Source: Astrothelium macrocarpum | Taxonomy: Eukaryota > Ascomycota > Dothideomycetes > Trypetheliales > Trypetheliaceae | Direction: 5' to 3' | DNA: 64,000 nucleotides | Assembly: GCA_021030915.1 (NCBI GenBank) | Contig: JAGEMR010000040.1 | Span: 62,001 to 126,000, forward strand | In this document: piece after piece, positions 46,364-58,096 of the stretch | How the letters are laid out: each line of letters starts with the position of its first letter | How positions within the stretch are numbered: position 1 is the stretch's first letter | Made by a program: the position numbers and the translations under genes | Notes under the pieces: generated by a model | The model's input: the letters and a program-made list of their open reading frames with translations, nothing else | Told to the model about the DNA's origin: nothing | Databases searched by the model: none

Positions 46364-47065
46364 ATGGCGAACTTCTATTACGGCACGCCGCATCATATGA
46401 ATTCGCATTCGCCCAATTCATCCTCGCATCACCATCACGGCGGTCGACGTCGGGCGCCAAGGCCCGGGACGGCTCACGGCCATCTCCACAAACAATACAA
46501 CCGCACTCGGAATCTCAAAGAGGCCCCACCTGTTGAGGTTCCTTCTGCATCGGCTTTCGTAAAGGAGTTTGAGGCTGCGAGGTCTTTTGATCTAGAGGAT
46601 GATGAGCTCTTCTGCCCTTTCAATTTGCTTACAGAAGATGATGTACGTTGTCAATCTCCACTCATCAGAGTATAGCCCCTTGATGTCATGCTTGTCGATC
46701 AGCCTTGCATTCATTTCTCGTCGAAGTTTGATACTAACTCATCACTAAAGCTGCAATCCATTCACTCCTCTTCATCCGACCGATCCTCTTTGTCCAGCGG
46801 CTCTCCTGATTCATCTCCTCTCCAACCCCCAATCCAGCCGACTCCAAATCTCGTCCTCTCTTCAGCAGCTACCTCATTTAATCCCTCACCAAACTTCCAG
46901 CCGAGCCAGCCACATCAACAGGCAACCAAACTTCATCAGCCTATGGCCCAGCGCATCCGGAATGCGATACCGATCGTTGACCCCAACACCCGCAGCAACG
47001 TCAGTCCTCCGCCATCCGTTTCGCCTGCCCGCCAGATGCAGCATCAGTACGCCCGTCGATGGTAA
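46364..47065 (+). CDS. Small Ser/Pro/His-rich protein of unknown function
   Basis: 197 residues from exons 46364-46642 and 46751-47065, joined in phase (…LLTEDD|LQSIHSSSSD…). No domain recognised. A short stretch, FDLEDDELFCPFNLLTEDDLQSIHSSSSDRSSLSSGSP in two halves across the intron, has the alternating acidic/hydrophobic look of a conserved interaction motif. The rest is disordered: a His run (HHHH), Arg-rich start and proline-rich C-terminus ending in RQMQHQYARRW. The splice within the most structured-looking segment supports a real gene. A very CT-rich leader precedes the ATG. Confidence 0.68.
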
Positions 47066-48330
47066 TCGCCATCGGCGCCCTGATGGCATGATGCTGTCAT
47101 GATTTGCCGTGTCATTGCGTGCTGCGTTGTTGGTTTGGGGCAGGCTTCACTTGGATCGGATGGGACTGGACTGGAACTTATTACGACACCTCATCAATTT
47201 CGAATGTCTAATGATGAATTCTTTTGTACAATCAGCAACTGTTCCGTCTCTTCCAGATCTGCTATTTCACGAAGCCTACTTAGATTGGGCAACGGCGTTT
47301 CCGATATGAGCGATTCGACAATTTACATATAAAAATTCACAGCTTTCATGGTCATTAGGAAAGCACGGCTGTATTGATATGTCTTGGGAGCGTTGGACTG
47401 TTTTCTTCCTGTTATTGGTGTTGGCAAGCAAGGTGGAACTCGACGGTCATGGCGAAAAGAAAACAAAAAACATGAATCTAGATGGTGCTTACGCTGGGTT
47501 TACGATGGTCAAACTGGTCAAGCGTTTCTTAACGGCTTGAACAGAAAGTGTGGTTGGTTTGCTAGCTTGAGAAATTGGGTGTCCGTGAGTCCAGGGTGCT
47601 TTGTTATCGTGCGCGAAATGGATACCAGATGACTGGGGGGGCTTACATTGGGGAAACACTATGGCTGCATATACGCTTTCACTCTCATATTCGGGGCTTT
47701 CGATCTCTATCTTTCGGCTTGGGACTATGGGAGGGCTTTGACTTTGGAGACTGAGCATTACTTGCATCATCGACTTGGCTCAGCGTTGCGACACGGATTG
47801 CTCGGATTTCATTCTCCTTGTGTATATGAATGATGCGATCGGTTCTTCTCTGGTGTCTTTCTAGTGATACTTACATACGAATTCACACACCATTCTCCTT
47901 TAATTGAAGTCGTCCGCTACTGACCTTTCTTACATTGCTTTTACATGATAGCGCCCTGCCCTGTGAACTCTGATGTACTTTTAAGACAGTGGTCTACATT
48001 ACTCGGTTTCAAAGAAGCTCCAGAAGTAAGAACCAGGGATAAGTCAATAAACATTCGACCACGTCCTAGGCATTTTTGCTGGGTTCGAAGGGTAAAACCC
48101 GGACAAACAAATGACCTCATCAGATTGCCGAGGTAGGCCTTAGCTCACAGCATCTGGAACCTCTAACTGTAGCTCCTTTCCTAGACCAAAGTTTCAAGCA
48201 GATTACAAAGTACTCCGAAAAGTCTTACCTTGCCGATCTTTGTCGCATCCTCACGAATTCTCTCCCCAATCCATTTGGGGCCCTATTCTTCCTTTCGTCA
48301 TCTCAAACACTTTCCTCCTTCTCATACAAC
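47066..48330. other. Intergenic region, 1.3 kb
   Basis: 3' flank of the preceding small gene and promoter of the next. Short frames only, none with recognisable features. Confidence 0.45.
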
Positions 48331-48897
48331 ATGCCGATCCCCCTCCGATCCCACGCCCTCCGGCGCTTCCGACCATCCCCAAACCTCACATCTCCACTGC
48401 GTAGCTATCAGTCCAGCGCTATAAGGCTGGCGAGCAAAGAGTCTGCACTGCGTACGCTTCCTCTTGAAATCCGCGAGCTCCCAGCAGTAACTTAGAAGAT
48501 TACAGACGATGAGCAGCGCGCCGAAAAGGCCGAACACCATAAGCAGGAGCAATTGAGGGAGCAGAAAGAGGGGAAGGGTCAATGGAAGGATGAGCTGGCG
48601 TCTGACAGCGAATCAATTGTACGTCGAGATGATGCCATTCTTCGACTTTGTCATATTCTGTTGGGCGCGGTGTTCTTTTCTTCGATGCTCTTCCGTTTGA
48701 CAAATACCCGCTTTTTACACAAGTGAGAGTGGAGTAGAAAAAAAGTCTAAGCCAATTTTTTTGTGACTATAAGTGTATGCTGATGCTGCTCGACACTACA
48801 GGTAAAAGCGGATCGAGGCGAGGTGAACGCCTCTCAGGAAACAATAGAGCAGTTGCAGAAGGAGACTGAGCAGCTCGCAAAGAAGAACCGGAAATAA
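48331..48897 (+). CDS. Small mitochondrial-type helical protein, unknown function
   Basis: 109 residues from exons 48331-48451, 48506-48618 and 48802-48897, all in phase. The N-terminus (MPIPLRSHALRRFRPSPNL...) is basic and hydroxylated without acidic residues, as in mitochondrial targeting sequences. The mature part is an almost continuous charged helix: DEQRAEKAEHHKQEQL, KGQWKDELASDSESI and ETIEQLQKETEQLAKK. It resembles a family of small conserved fungal mitochondrial proteins, but I know no function for them. Three short exons with good splice sites make the model credible even though no long open frame exists. Confidence 0.72.
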
Positions 48898-49831
48898 ACA
48901 GCGAGATATCTGAAGAGCCCTGTCTCCCCTTGTGGGATATGTATCTCGGTATGCCCGCACAAGGCTTGTACATTTCTTGAATGGTTAGATCGTCCGTTCA
49001 CCTGCTATCACCTCTCATTAGACATGTTAATGTATGTTGCGTTCGGAACTTCAAGACTCCTTTCTTACCACTAGGTTTGGGCATGAAAGCTCGGTAGCAA
49101 AACGAAAGTTACGCACACGTCAATTTCAAATGCTGAACTTGCACAAGGTGCCCTGCTGCACATTGCTCAATCTTTGAAGCCATGTTGGAGAATTGACCAG
49201 TGGTCCTAACAAAATCCTCCAACGATTGTCTCACAAATCAGAGAGTACAAAGTAGCTCCTTAACCTTAACAGTTACAGTATTTGTTTTCCACCCGATCAA
49301 TCAAAGTACCAATCGTCAGCAATATGAACGCCTATTATTCAAATCTCGTCCGACATTACTGCTGTTCCACCCACCCGACTTGGTTTCTCTAATAACTAAG
49401 AGCTGAATTGGAAAGCTTTGCCGTACAAACTCATAGGCGACTAGCCTTAGGTACGATCCCCAAGTGGAGATGCGGTGCATCATTGAAACTCTGGCTTGGA
49501 ACAAATCACATCATTCAGATCTCATATATGATTTAGACTATAGATGATCCCAGTCTAAGAGAATACCAAATGTAACCTGCTCATTAAGATTCGATATCAT
49601 TAGCGGCTGTAAGCTAGCATATCGTCTCGTTATTCCACTTTGCCCGATAGTCCATTCACGACAGTATTTCAGGGTTCGAACCTTTAAAAATTCTTTGATC
49701 TTTTTTTTTCCCTCTTCTCCTCAAAATCAAGTCAAATATACCATAAAAAAATAACTGACCTATTTTTTTTTTCTGTTTAATATTTCTAGATTTGTATGGT
49801 GAATGATGTGAGACTACCACTAACTGGCATT
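48898..49831. other. Intergenic region, 0.9 kb
   Basis: AT-rich with poly-T/poly-A runs at 49698-49775. A B-box-like GGGTTCGAACC occurs at 49673-49683 but no cloverleaf surrounds it. Confidence 0.45.
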
Positions 49832-51476
49832 TCAGTTTGCAACAAACAGCGATGTCTTTTGAGCCTGTTCCTGTTCCTGTTCATGTCGAAAAGAAGATTG
49901 GTCTATGACTCTACCAACGAAAATGTCCTGTGGACGCCAAATCTTTGGGCTTCGACCTAGTAGCGCAGAAACAAATTAACAATAGTAAGTGTGGACCGAG
50001 AAGAACTTACTCATTGCAGCTCGCCAATGTGCCAGCATTCCGGAAATCCGTCCAAGTCCCGCAAAGAGCATAAACATCGAATGTTCGAAACCACTAGCAG
50101 TGAGGAATATCAGACACGTGTACCCGTACGTTTGTTTAATGGCGACCATAAAGCTTTTACCAAGGCATGGCTGACTAGTGAACAAAAACTCACAGTGTAA
50201 CGAGTACTAGGCTGGAAAACAAATCCGCATTAACGCGCAAATTCCTCGAGACAAAGTACTCATCATTCCTTGCCACTCGATCGATCGCAAGCGCAATTGC
50301 CACATTTTCATCGAGCACAATGTTTGGGTCTTGGGCGAGCTCCTCCAGCATTGCCCTGTAATATTTCGCACGCGGATCTTCGGTTTTGTACATGCGATGG
50401 CCATAGCCGAATAATCGCTCCTTTCCTGCCTTCACACTCTCTATTAGCAAAGGCACTTTTTCCAGGCATGCGACCCGCTCGAAGGTTTTGTAGGCCATAT
50501 CTATAGCTCCAGCATGAAGCGGACCATTTCCGGAGGCAGCCGCGGCAACGAAGCTGCTCAACGGATCTGTCAAACTCGAAGCGGCATGCAAAAAGGCAGA
50601 GGTGCTGTTTGTCATACCGTGCTCAGCGCACAATATGCATATTTGGTTAAGATAGCGGATCAGCCGATCTATATTTCCTTTGTTTTCTGCCGTTTCCAAG
50701 TTCATCATTGAGACTACATTCTCCATCAACGATTTACCAGGATCAGATTTACCAAGGTTCTTGTTCTCGCGATGACAGAAAACTAATGCGGCAATTCCCG
50801 CTTTTGCTCCCAGAGTTCGGATTATTTCCTCGTCCACTCGGCTCATACTTCCGATCGAGAATACCTTTCCCGCATTTGTGGGAATGCGTTCCGGATCGGA
50901 GCCAATCCATGCTGTCAGCGCTGAAAGATGTATGGCATATGGCGGGGCGGTGCGTCTGCAGTCAAATTGCTTCAGAGCGTTGAAAGTGTTACTGTAGACA
51001 TGGAGAACTTACGGGTAGGAGCTCACGACATCTCGGACGAGCTGCGGAGGGCGAATCGCCGATGCAAACGCTGATTCAAAAGCCTTTTTTTCTTCGAGGG
51101 ATGGCAAATGCTTCCAGATAAGGAGAAATGCAACATCTCCGTAATCATGGTGAGCGCACAATTCGTCAATTGAGTATTGTCTATATTGAATGGTGCCTTT
51201 GTCACCGTCTCTAATAACATGGTTAGTTTCGTTACTGTTGGAATGTAAAATTCTATCTCTGTACATGAAACTGATGTCTTGCTCTTGCACACAGGTATTC
51301 TCATATCCAGGGTCGTAGATTCGCAGTCCCCTATGTACTTGGTCCGCAGGATCTGAATCAACAGAAGACAGTTTGATGGCCCTGAGATCGACAGCCCGGA
51401 TCGCATTGTGGACAATCGGGACCTCATATACTTGACCAGAGCGTCTATCCGTAATTTCCAGAGTGTCTTTAGACAT
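49832..51476 (-). CDS. Citrate / alkylcitrate synthase, cytosolic CitB-like
   Basis: Condenses oxaloacetate with an acyl-CoA; 477 residues. Exons are 51476-51013, 50955-50194, 50093-50011 and 49956-49832, each join phase-checked. The start MSKDTLEITDRRSGQVYEVPI has no mitochondrial presequence. Active-site residues are visible: His in NGPLHAGAID (usual GPLHGGA has Gly where this has Ala), His in GYGHRMYKTEDPR, and Asp in NADLFSSL. The end GLGRISGMLAHWRAAM...IWRPQDIF matches the family, followed by a short EQEQEQ tail without a peroxisomal signal. The gene is divergent from the PrpD-family gene, sharing a 565-bp promoter. Acyl preference (acetyl, propionyl or longer) cannot be read from sequence; the cluster context favours an alkylcitrate role. 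Confidence 0.88.
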
Positions 51477-52041
51477 TTTGTGTCTGGAGACGGCGTGTGC
51501 TTGTCAAAAGAATTCGCTGGATTTGCTTCTACCGAGGGTTGTTTCCAGAATCGTGGCGAATGTTGGATCGTATCTTATATGTCAGGAACAGTCAAAGAAA
51601 AGAACAAGCACTGAGCCACTTACCTTGTTGCTGACATTCTGAACGGTAAAATCATCCTAATGATCATGTGACATGGGATGATAACAATCTGCAAAAAAAA
51701 AAACATGGTTGGTTTCCGCAATTGCCAAGAATTTCATCAAAGAACTGGCCTATAGGTTTAAAGGATTGGCTGGCTCTTTCGGTAGGCTACTTATGAACGG
51801 TAACAAAGCGGTACACGGCATGTCATGCTACTTTGGGATGATGCACGTTGCACGGAAGTCTGGGCCTGTCTACGCATTGCATCTGTTGTGAATCGATATG
51901 GGCCAGACTGGGCATTAGTGCAACTACGTTGATGATGACAACACGGATTTTCTATATAATGACCTTTAATGTCTTACCCTGCGTACTCTTAAAATCTCAT
52001 CTCTTTGTCTCTTAGTGCTACTAAACGGACCAAGGTTGACC
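51477..52041. promoter_or_regulatory. Shared divergent promoter of citrate synthase-like and PrpD-like genes
   Basis: 565 bp. A TATATAAT box lies at 51953-51960, 82 bp before the PrpD-like ATG. On the minus strand ATATAAGATA at 51571-51580 lies about 95 bp before the citrate synthase ATG. The arrangement suits coordinated control of the two enzymes. Confidence 0.55.
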
Positions 52042-53574
52042 ATGAGCTCAGAACGACTCTCTCCATCCAGCGAGAATGCGAAGCAAGTCTACGATTCCGT
52101 GATAGTACAGATTGTTGACTATGTCTTCAACTACAAGATTGTCAACGAAAGAGCTTGGCAGAGAGCTAGACTAGCGCTCCTCGACGCACTTGGATGCGCG
52201 GTGGCTGCTGCTGCAACAAACAACGAGTGTGCTCGCTTGATCGGTCCAGTTGTTGAGGATACAAACGTTCCATGTGGAGCACGGGTTCTGGGGACCAACT
52301 TCCAAATTGACCCTGTCAAAGCCGCTTTTGACAATGGTTTGTTGATACGCTATCTCGACCACAACGATGCGTTTCCAGGCGCAGAATGGGGTCATCCGTC
52401 CGACAACCTTGGAGCCATTATTTCGGTCATGGACTGGCTCAGCCGTGCACGAGCAGCTGGTGGCATTCAAGGTAGACTGGCGCCTTTTGCTCAAATCGCT
52501 CACGGAAAAAAGGAGGAGCCAACAGTCAGTCCACGCTGTAATTTGCGCACACTTCTCACAGCATTGGTAAAAGCCTACGAGATCCAAGGTTGCTTCCAAA
52601 TCCAAAATTCCTTCAACAAAGCGGGGTTGGATCATACCATCCTAGTCAAGGTTGCATCCACGGCTGTCGTATCATGGCTTTTTGGTTTGGATCATGATCA
52701 GACTTTGGCAGCTGTGTCTCAAGCTTGGCAGGATGGACATCCCCTCCGCACTTTTCGTCAAGCTCCTAATGCGGGGCCGCGTAAAGGTTGGGCAGCAGGC
52801 GACGCATGCATGCGTGCAGTCCATCTTTCTCTCGTCACCGTGGCAGGCCAGCCAGGAGCGCCCTCTGTGTTGACTGCTCCGAAATGGGGTTTCTATGCAG
52901 CTCTGTTCGAGAATGCTGAATTCGTGCTTCCTCGGCCATTCGAAACGTGGGTTATCGAAAATGTTTTCTTCAAGACCATCGCTGCCGAAGGCCACGGTGT
53001 CACTGCAGTCTATGCCGCCCTTCAGCTCTGCCAGATCTTCCGCGATAGGGGCATCCACCCTGAGAATGACATTTCGTCTATCAATATCCGGACTCACGCT
53101 GCTGCAATGACTATCATTGACAAATCCGGACCTCTCAACAACCCCGCGGATAGAGATCACTGCATGCAATACCTTGTCGCCGTTACTCTGGTCAAAGGAT
53201 CAGTCATTGAAGCTGAGGATTACTATGACAGTAGCCCATGGGCCAACGATCAGCGAGTCCACGAATTGCGCTCCAAGATCCATCTTGTAGAGGATGAATT
53301 GTTCACTAGAGATTATCACGATGCGGCCAAACGATATATTACAAGCGCTCTTACGGTCTTTTTAAATGACGGTACCAAGCTCAATGAGGTGAAAGTGTTC
53401 TTCGGGACCGGCCATCCTTCATCTACAGAGACGGAAATGGCCGTGAGGAACAAATTTTCCAGCAACATGGGGTCAATGTTCTCTGATGACAGAGCTGAGG
53501 TAGCCTGGAGTGCCGTACATGATGACGGGATGCCTGTCCACTCTTTTGTGGATCTGTTTACTACTGGCAAATGA
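52042..53574 (+). CDS. MmgE/PrpD-family enzyme (2-methylcitrate dehydratase-like)
   Basis: Predicted dehydratase of (alkyl)citrate, or decarboxylase as in cis-aconitate decarboxylase; 510 residues, one exon. Family motifs: RLALLDALGCAVAA, YLDHNDAFPGAEWGHPSDNLGA, ALVKAYEIQG, NKAGLDHTILVKVAS, WQDGHPLRTFRQAPNAGPRKGWAAGDA, PKWGFYAALF, and INIRTH...IIDKSGPLNNPADRDHCMQYLVAV. The active-site region reads AEGHGVTAVYAAL, unlike the AEFHAQTAVEAA form I associate with propionate-cycle PrpD. A 35-residue stretch (RLAPFAQIAHGKK...) is an insertion before the TLLTAL helix. No mitochondrial presequence is visible, which fits a biosynthetic rather than catabolic enzyme. The ATG at 52042 is the first in frame. 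Confidence 0.88.
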   Translation: MSSERLSPSSENAKQVYDSVIVQIVDYVFNYKIVNERAWQRARLALLDALGCAVAAAATNNECARLIGPVVEDTNVPCGARVLGTNFQIDPVKAAFDNGLLIRYLDHNDAFPGAEWGHPSDNLGAIISVMDWLSRARAAGGIQGRLAPFAQIAHGKKEEPTVSPRCNLRTLLTALVKAYEIQGCFQIQNSFNKAGLDHTILVKVASTAVVSWLFGLDHDQTLAAVSQAWQDGHPLRTFRQAPNAGPRKGWAAGDACMRAVHLSLVTVAGQPGAPSVLTAPKWGFYAALFENAEFVLPRPFETWVIENVFFKTIAAEGHGVTAVYAALQLCQIFRDRGIHPENDISSINIRTHAAAMTIIDKSGPLNNPADRDHCMQYLVAVTLVKGSVIEAEDYYDSSPWANDQRVHELRSKIHLVEDELFTRDYHDAAKRYITSALTVFLNDGTKLNEVKVFFGTGHPSSTETEMAVRNKFSSNMGSMFSDDRAEVAWSAVHDDGMPVHSFVDLFTTGK

Positions 53575-53698
53575 GCCGACCTTTGAAGAAAGGCCAGTCT
53601 CATACAATTCACGCCAAGATCCAGTTATGGTCTAGCCGAACAAGTTCGAATCGAAAGCTTCGATTTTGCGACTATTCTCCATATTTTCATTCGTGAAT

Positions 53699-55363
53699 CT
53701 ATTGTTGGATACCTCTTCCTCTTAATCTTGCCCCGTAAAAATACAATAGTCCAGGTAAGATGGAGAGGGCCAGCGTGATGAATGTAAGCACTGTCGTTGC
53801 CCTATCCTCGATATAACTTAGTCGAGTTTCTAGTTGATGCGTTCATACACTCACCAGCCATAACCTAGGCTCTGGAATAGCCGAAAACCCACAATGGTTA
53901 GAACACACCCAACGATTGACCTGAGCACAACGGATACTGCCAGCGCACTTGCAGCATATTGCTCAAAAGTATCGACCATATAGTTTTGGATACATATATA
54001 TGTCATTAAATTTCCGATAGGGAAGATTGCAGTACCTAAAAGAGGGACGATCCAATGGACGTGTTTTTCGGCAGACCATCCGAACATTACAAGTCCTATG
54101 GGGGAGATCCACATCCCAAGCTGCATGAATGGCAGTCGTGCTTCTGGTTGTCGGCCGCTGGAACCAGTCTTTTTCTCAATCAGCTTGGCTGTGAATTCGT
54201 AGCTCTTATTCAAGAACTTGCTGCAAATGATGGTACCTGTAATACCGCCTATCGCACATCCCAGGTATGCAAGGCCTGCGAGGTCGTTGTGCCATTTGTA
54301 AGAATATAGGCCATAATAAGAGGTTGGTCCAAAGAGTAGAGGCAGCATGATAAAAATCACGTAGAGGATACCATACATGCTACCAAGAATTAGTAGGTGC
54401 AAATAAATGAGCTTGGCAAATGAGTAATTACAGAGCCACATAGGTACTCAACAAGGCGCAGATTGGCGAGAACAAGAACAGTCGTATAGGCCTTGTTATT
54501 GCACGGCTGAGCAGCTGTCGAGGTGAAGGGTTTGATAGATCAGCAATTTGATGTTCTGCCGGATGGATGCCATGCAATGACAAACGTTTGATCTTCCGTT
54601 TGAAGATGACCGGCTCATATGTCTCTTTTAGGAAAAATATACAGAGCGTCACCGATACTGCTGGTGCAATGACCATAATCCACATTAACCACCTCCAAGT
54701 GCCAGTACCATTAACGATGAATGTCCCAATCAATCCGCCGATGACTGGACCAAGAATCGGAGCTGCACCGTAAATAGCTTGAGCTCGCCCTCGTTCTTCT
54801 TGAACGAACATATCGCGGACACTGGCTCCACTTAATGTCGATGCTGCTGCTCCTGCCATACCAGAACACAACCGGAAGATGGAGAGAGAAGTCATGTTGG
54901 GAGACAGCGCGCATCCAAGATTGAACAATGTAAACAAAGTGAAGCTCCAGATGTACACAATGCGACGCCCATAGAGCTCGGATAACGGAGCCAAGTACAG
55001 TGGTCCCAGACCATTTCCGAGGACAAAAAGAGCTACAGGCAATGACAGGACGTAGGTATTTTGGATATGAAAATCTGCCGCAAGGGCCGAAATGCCAGCC
55101 GCAAGTAATGTGGACGCGATCGGAGTCAGGGCTGCTTGGAAGCTGATCAACAAAACAATCCTCCACTTCTTCTTGGCGCTCCATTTCCGAGGGTTTTCGT
55201 CGTTGGAGAGCTGTTTATCATTTAAATCATTTCTGAGAGGCTTGGACGTCGGATGAGCTTGAAAACCTACCTCTATAACATGATGGAGGTCATTTTCATC
55301 ATGACCCCGTTGGCATGGGTTAGTTACTTCGGATACTTCTGACTGCTTGGCGTTCGCCATCAT
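53699..55363 (-). CDS. MFS transporter, DHA1-type multidrug/organic acid exporter
   Basis: Twelve-helix drug:H+ antiporter family protein, about 500 residues. Three exons: the first ends in STYVAL near 54450 and rejoins MYGILYVIF after a 52-nt intron; the last begins ATTVLTFITLAL after an intron at about 53853-53790. The motif A-like loop PLSELYGRRIVYIW between helices 2 and 3 and the helix 5 antiporter motif (GAAPILGPVIGGLIG) are present. The N-terminus of about 65 residues is hydrophilic and cytoplasmic. It lies between the PrpD-like and methyltransferase genes, so export of the cluster product is the natural inference; the substrate is unproven. Confidence 0.88.
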
Positions 55364-56633
55364 ATAGTCGACTTGATTTTAGAAGGAAACGATTCAAGAG
55401 GATATGAAAAGCTGGACGGAGCTTTGGAAAAACACGGGGACAATGTTTACCCTGACTTCCCTAACTTGGGAGTCTGGATACGTTCCTATCTTGTGTAGCT
55501 TCGATTATTGATTTGTCGATTACGGGCATGTCTTTGCATTAGCTGGTATCTCAACTGTCTCCTCGGATATAGTGTAGAGATCTTGGCAATCACTTTGATC
55601 ACGCGTTATGTCTTCTTGGGTAGAAGCATACCACAACCAAGGTCGTAGAGCTGCGCGACTAATTCGTCTTTCCCTGATCGATGTGAAACATAGAAATGAA
55701 AGAAAGACGTGATACATAGATGTGTGAAATATAGATGTGTCTTACATGTGTCATTCAAAAGCCATTTTCGGGATAAGTTACAGGTTGCACAGGTTGTTAT
55801 ACATAGCCGCGATTCGGCTCTGGAAGCCGCTCATTAGGATGTTATACCAACGTCAGGCATCGGTAGAGGCTTGATAACGCAGTGTCTACCCAGGCGAACA
55901 TTGGTGTTGTGCCACCGTGCCGAAAAAAAAAGGGGAGGAAATAAAATGCATTGCAAAGTCCTAGCCTCAAGAATCTGTGCGTCATCACTCTTCCGGTGGC
56001 CCGAGCTCTCAACTACCGTCTTAGTGCTCGACCTTCTCTGCTCTTTTCTTTGACCCTTACGTTTGCTGGCATCTACAGCGTACCCTGGGGCTGTCGTTTG
56101 GATGCAGTATGCGGTCCGAGCCGCCTAAGCTTAATTCAACGATCAATGCATGGAGTCACCAGAACCTGTATACCTTCCTCTTCTGCTCGATGTCTTTGCA
56201 GCGCACATCCAAAGCTATCTTACTTTTCAGGATGAGCTCCGCCAAAAAGAGTGATATAGACCGACCCTAATCATTGAACACGGCTTTCCTTGGAACTCTT
56301 ATAGGCCTTTGACAAATGACAGGATAACCCAGATATCGGACGCAAGACGTTAGTATACGCTTTCGCCACTCAGAACCAACACCGGAGTGAGGTGACTTTA
56401 TATGCTTGCCCCACCTCCAGTCACTCAATGTTCGATGGACAAAGATCCCTATTGGCGGATGCGAGACAAAGAGTCGTGTTCAAGTGGTGCCGGCTTCTCA
56501 CTATCCAGAACTTGACATTCTTGGACGCTTCGTTCAACTCTATGCCGAACATCCATGTTATTTCCTGACTGCTTATTTCCGCCGCCGGTTTTCTACGAAG
56601 TAATAACGAAAATCGACAATACTTTTGTGAGAC
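55364..56633. promoter_or_regulatory. Divergent promoter region, MFS transporter / methyltransferase
   Basis: 1.27 kb without a gene. A TTTATATG box at 56397-56404 lies about 230 bp before the methyltransferase ATG. Two imperfect copies of ATAGATGTGT lie near 55716-55740. No binding site can be named. Confidence 0.4.
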
Positions 56634-57707
56634 ATGGCGGAGCTCTACAAAGACACTACTTTTCGTTCCATCTCTGCTGACCAAGCCAGCAACTATGTGA
56701 AGCACCGCCAGTCCTATCCCACCGAGTTGTTTACAGCAATACGTGATTATCATGCGTCCAACGATGCCTCGTTTTCCAGAGTAGTGGACGCTGGATGTGG
56801 CCCGGGCACTGCTACGAGAGATCTTGCTTCTATGTTTGTAGATGCAATTGGAGTAGACCCTGGGGAAGAAATGATCGAGGCTGCTAAAAAGCTTGGAGGA
56901 AGCACCAGTACTGGTATTCCAATCAGGTATGAAGTCGGAACAGCCGAAGAGCTCGACAAAGTCCTAGGAATACAAGAATGTTCCGTGGACCTAATTACGG
57001 CCGCGACTTCTGTAAGTAGGATGAATCTTCAATGACACCATTATATTGTAGCCTATTATGTCACAAGGCAAGTAATAGGCGCCTACTGAGAAAATTATAA
57101 TTAGGCACATTGGTTCAAAATGTCCGAATTTTGGCCAACTGCTGCTAAAGTCCTGAAGCCGGGTGGTACTCTTGCCATCTGGATCCAGGGTGGAGTCTAC
57201 TGTAGTAAGTCATTTCCTGCGGTGTTTGAATTAGTCACTGACTGAATTCTTGATCCATCACATTCAAGAGCATCAATGATTACATCCAAGATTAGAGAAC
57301 TCGAAAATTCCTGGCGTGAGCCGGAGCAGCGAGAAGGCTTTCGCTGGACAGAATTTAGATACCACGATCTTCAGATGCCTTGGCAGGTAGATCCTACAGT
57401 AACGGCCTTTCCACAACACAAGTTCGTCCGCATGGATTTGAACAACACCAGCGGCCACCACCACCTTCACGGAGTGTCCAAGATTCCCACAGTCGAGCAG
57501 ATTGCAGATCGTTTGAGTACGAGTGGCATGGTGATCAGATGGCGCCAGAAGCATCCAGAGCTTGCGGGAACGAATGACGATATTGTTAATCTTTTCGCCC
57601 AGGAATTACGAGAAGCTGCAGGGATGAGGCCTGACGAGAATGGAAAGATCCCACTGGAGGTTACAACGACACTCCTTCTTTTTCAACGTAACAGTGTATC
57701 TAGCTGA
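56634..57707 (+). CDS. SAM-dependent methyltransferase, trans-aconitate methyltransferase-like (TMT1/CRG1 group)
   Basis: Small-molecule O-methyltransferase, 304 residues. Exons are 56634-57011, 57105-57204 and 57271-57707 (third acceptor AG with CA following, chosen to keep phase). Motif I VVDAGCGPGTATRDLA, the acidic VDPGEEMIEAA at the end of strand 2, and the post-I LITAATS|AHWF and LKPGGTLAIW segments match the yeast Tmt1/Crg1 family. Those enzymes methylate a carboxylate of trans-aconitate (Tmt1) or cantharidin-type acids (Crg1). Next to a citrate synthase-like and a PrpD-like gene, an aconitate-type tricarboxylate is an attractive substrate. This is inference from neighbours plus family. 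Confidence 0.82.
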
Positions 57708-58096
57708 AAGAAGCTTCCAAGAATGCTTAGCTCTGGTAAGTCAGAAGCAAGGATACTCTTCATGATCGTCTCAGTAGGGGGTCATTACCGCACTGGTAGA
57801 CCGTTACAATCATATGCGATCTCAAATATCTGGAAGCTCTATCTGTGATTTTTTTCCGAAATATTTAGTTCGATTCTGGGTGATCAATCAGATAGCTTTT
57901 AAGCTATTGAAAGTGGTCGGGTATACTGCGCAAGAGCTGCTGCCAGGATCAGGACCTCTCAAACGAAACAAGTGTTTCGAGGAGAAGCCAACAACAGACT
58001 CTCGCCAAACCAATGCGCCGAGTATAAATCCCCAAAATTCCTCCATACAAACGCCTAAAAACAATGAAGGGGAAAACACCACGGTACCGTTTCCTC
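57708..58096. other. Convergent intergenic region
   Basis: 3' flanks of the methyltransferase and zinc-finger genes; no gene supported. Confidence 0.45.

Noticed and set aside
49620..49710. B-box-like GGGTTCGAACC with a downstream T run, possible second tRNA
   Set aside because: No 5-bp T stem, no acceptor stem and no A box at a workable distance on either strand.
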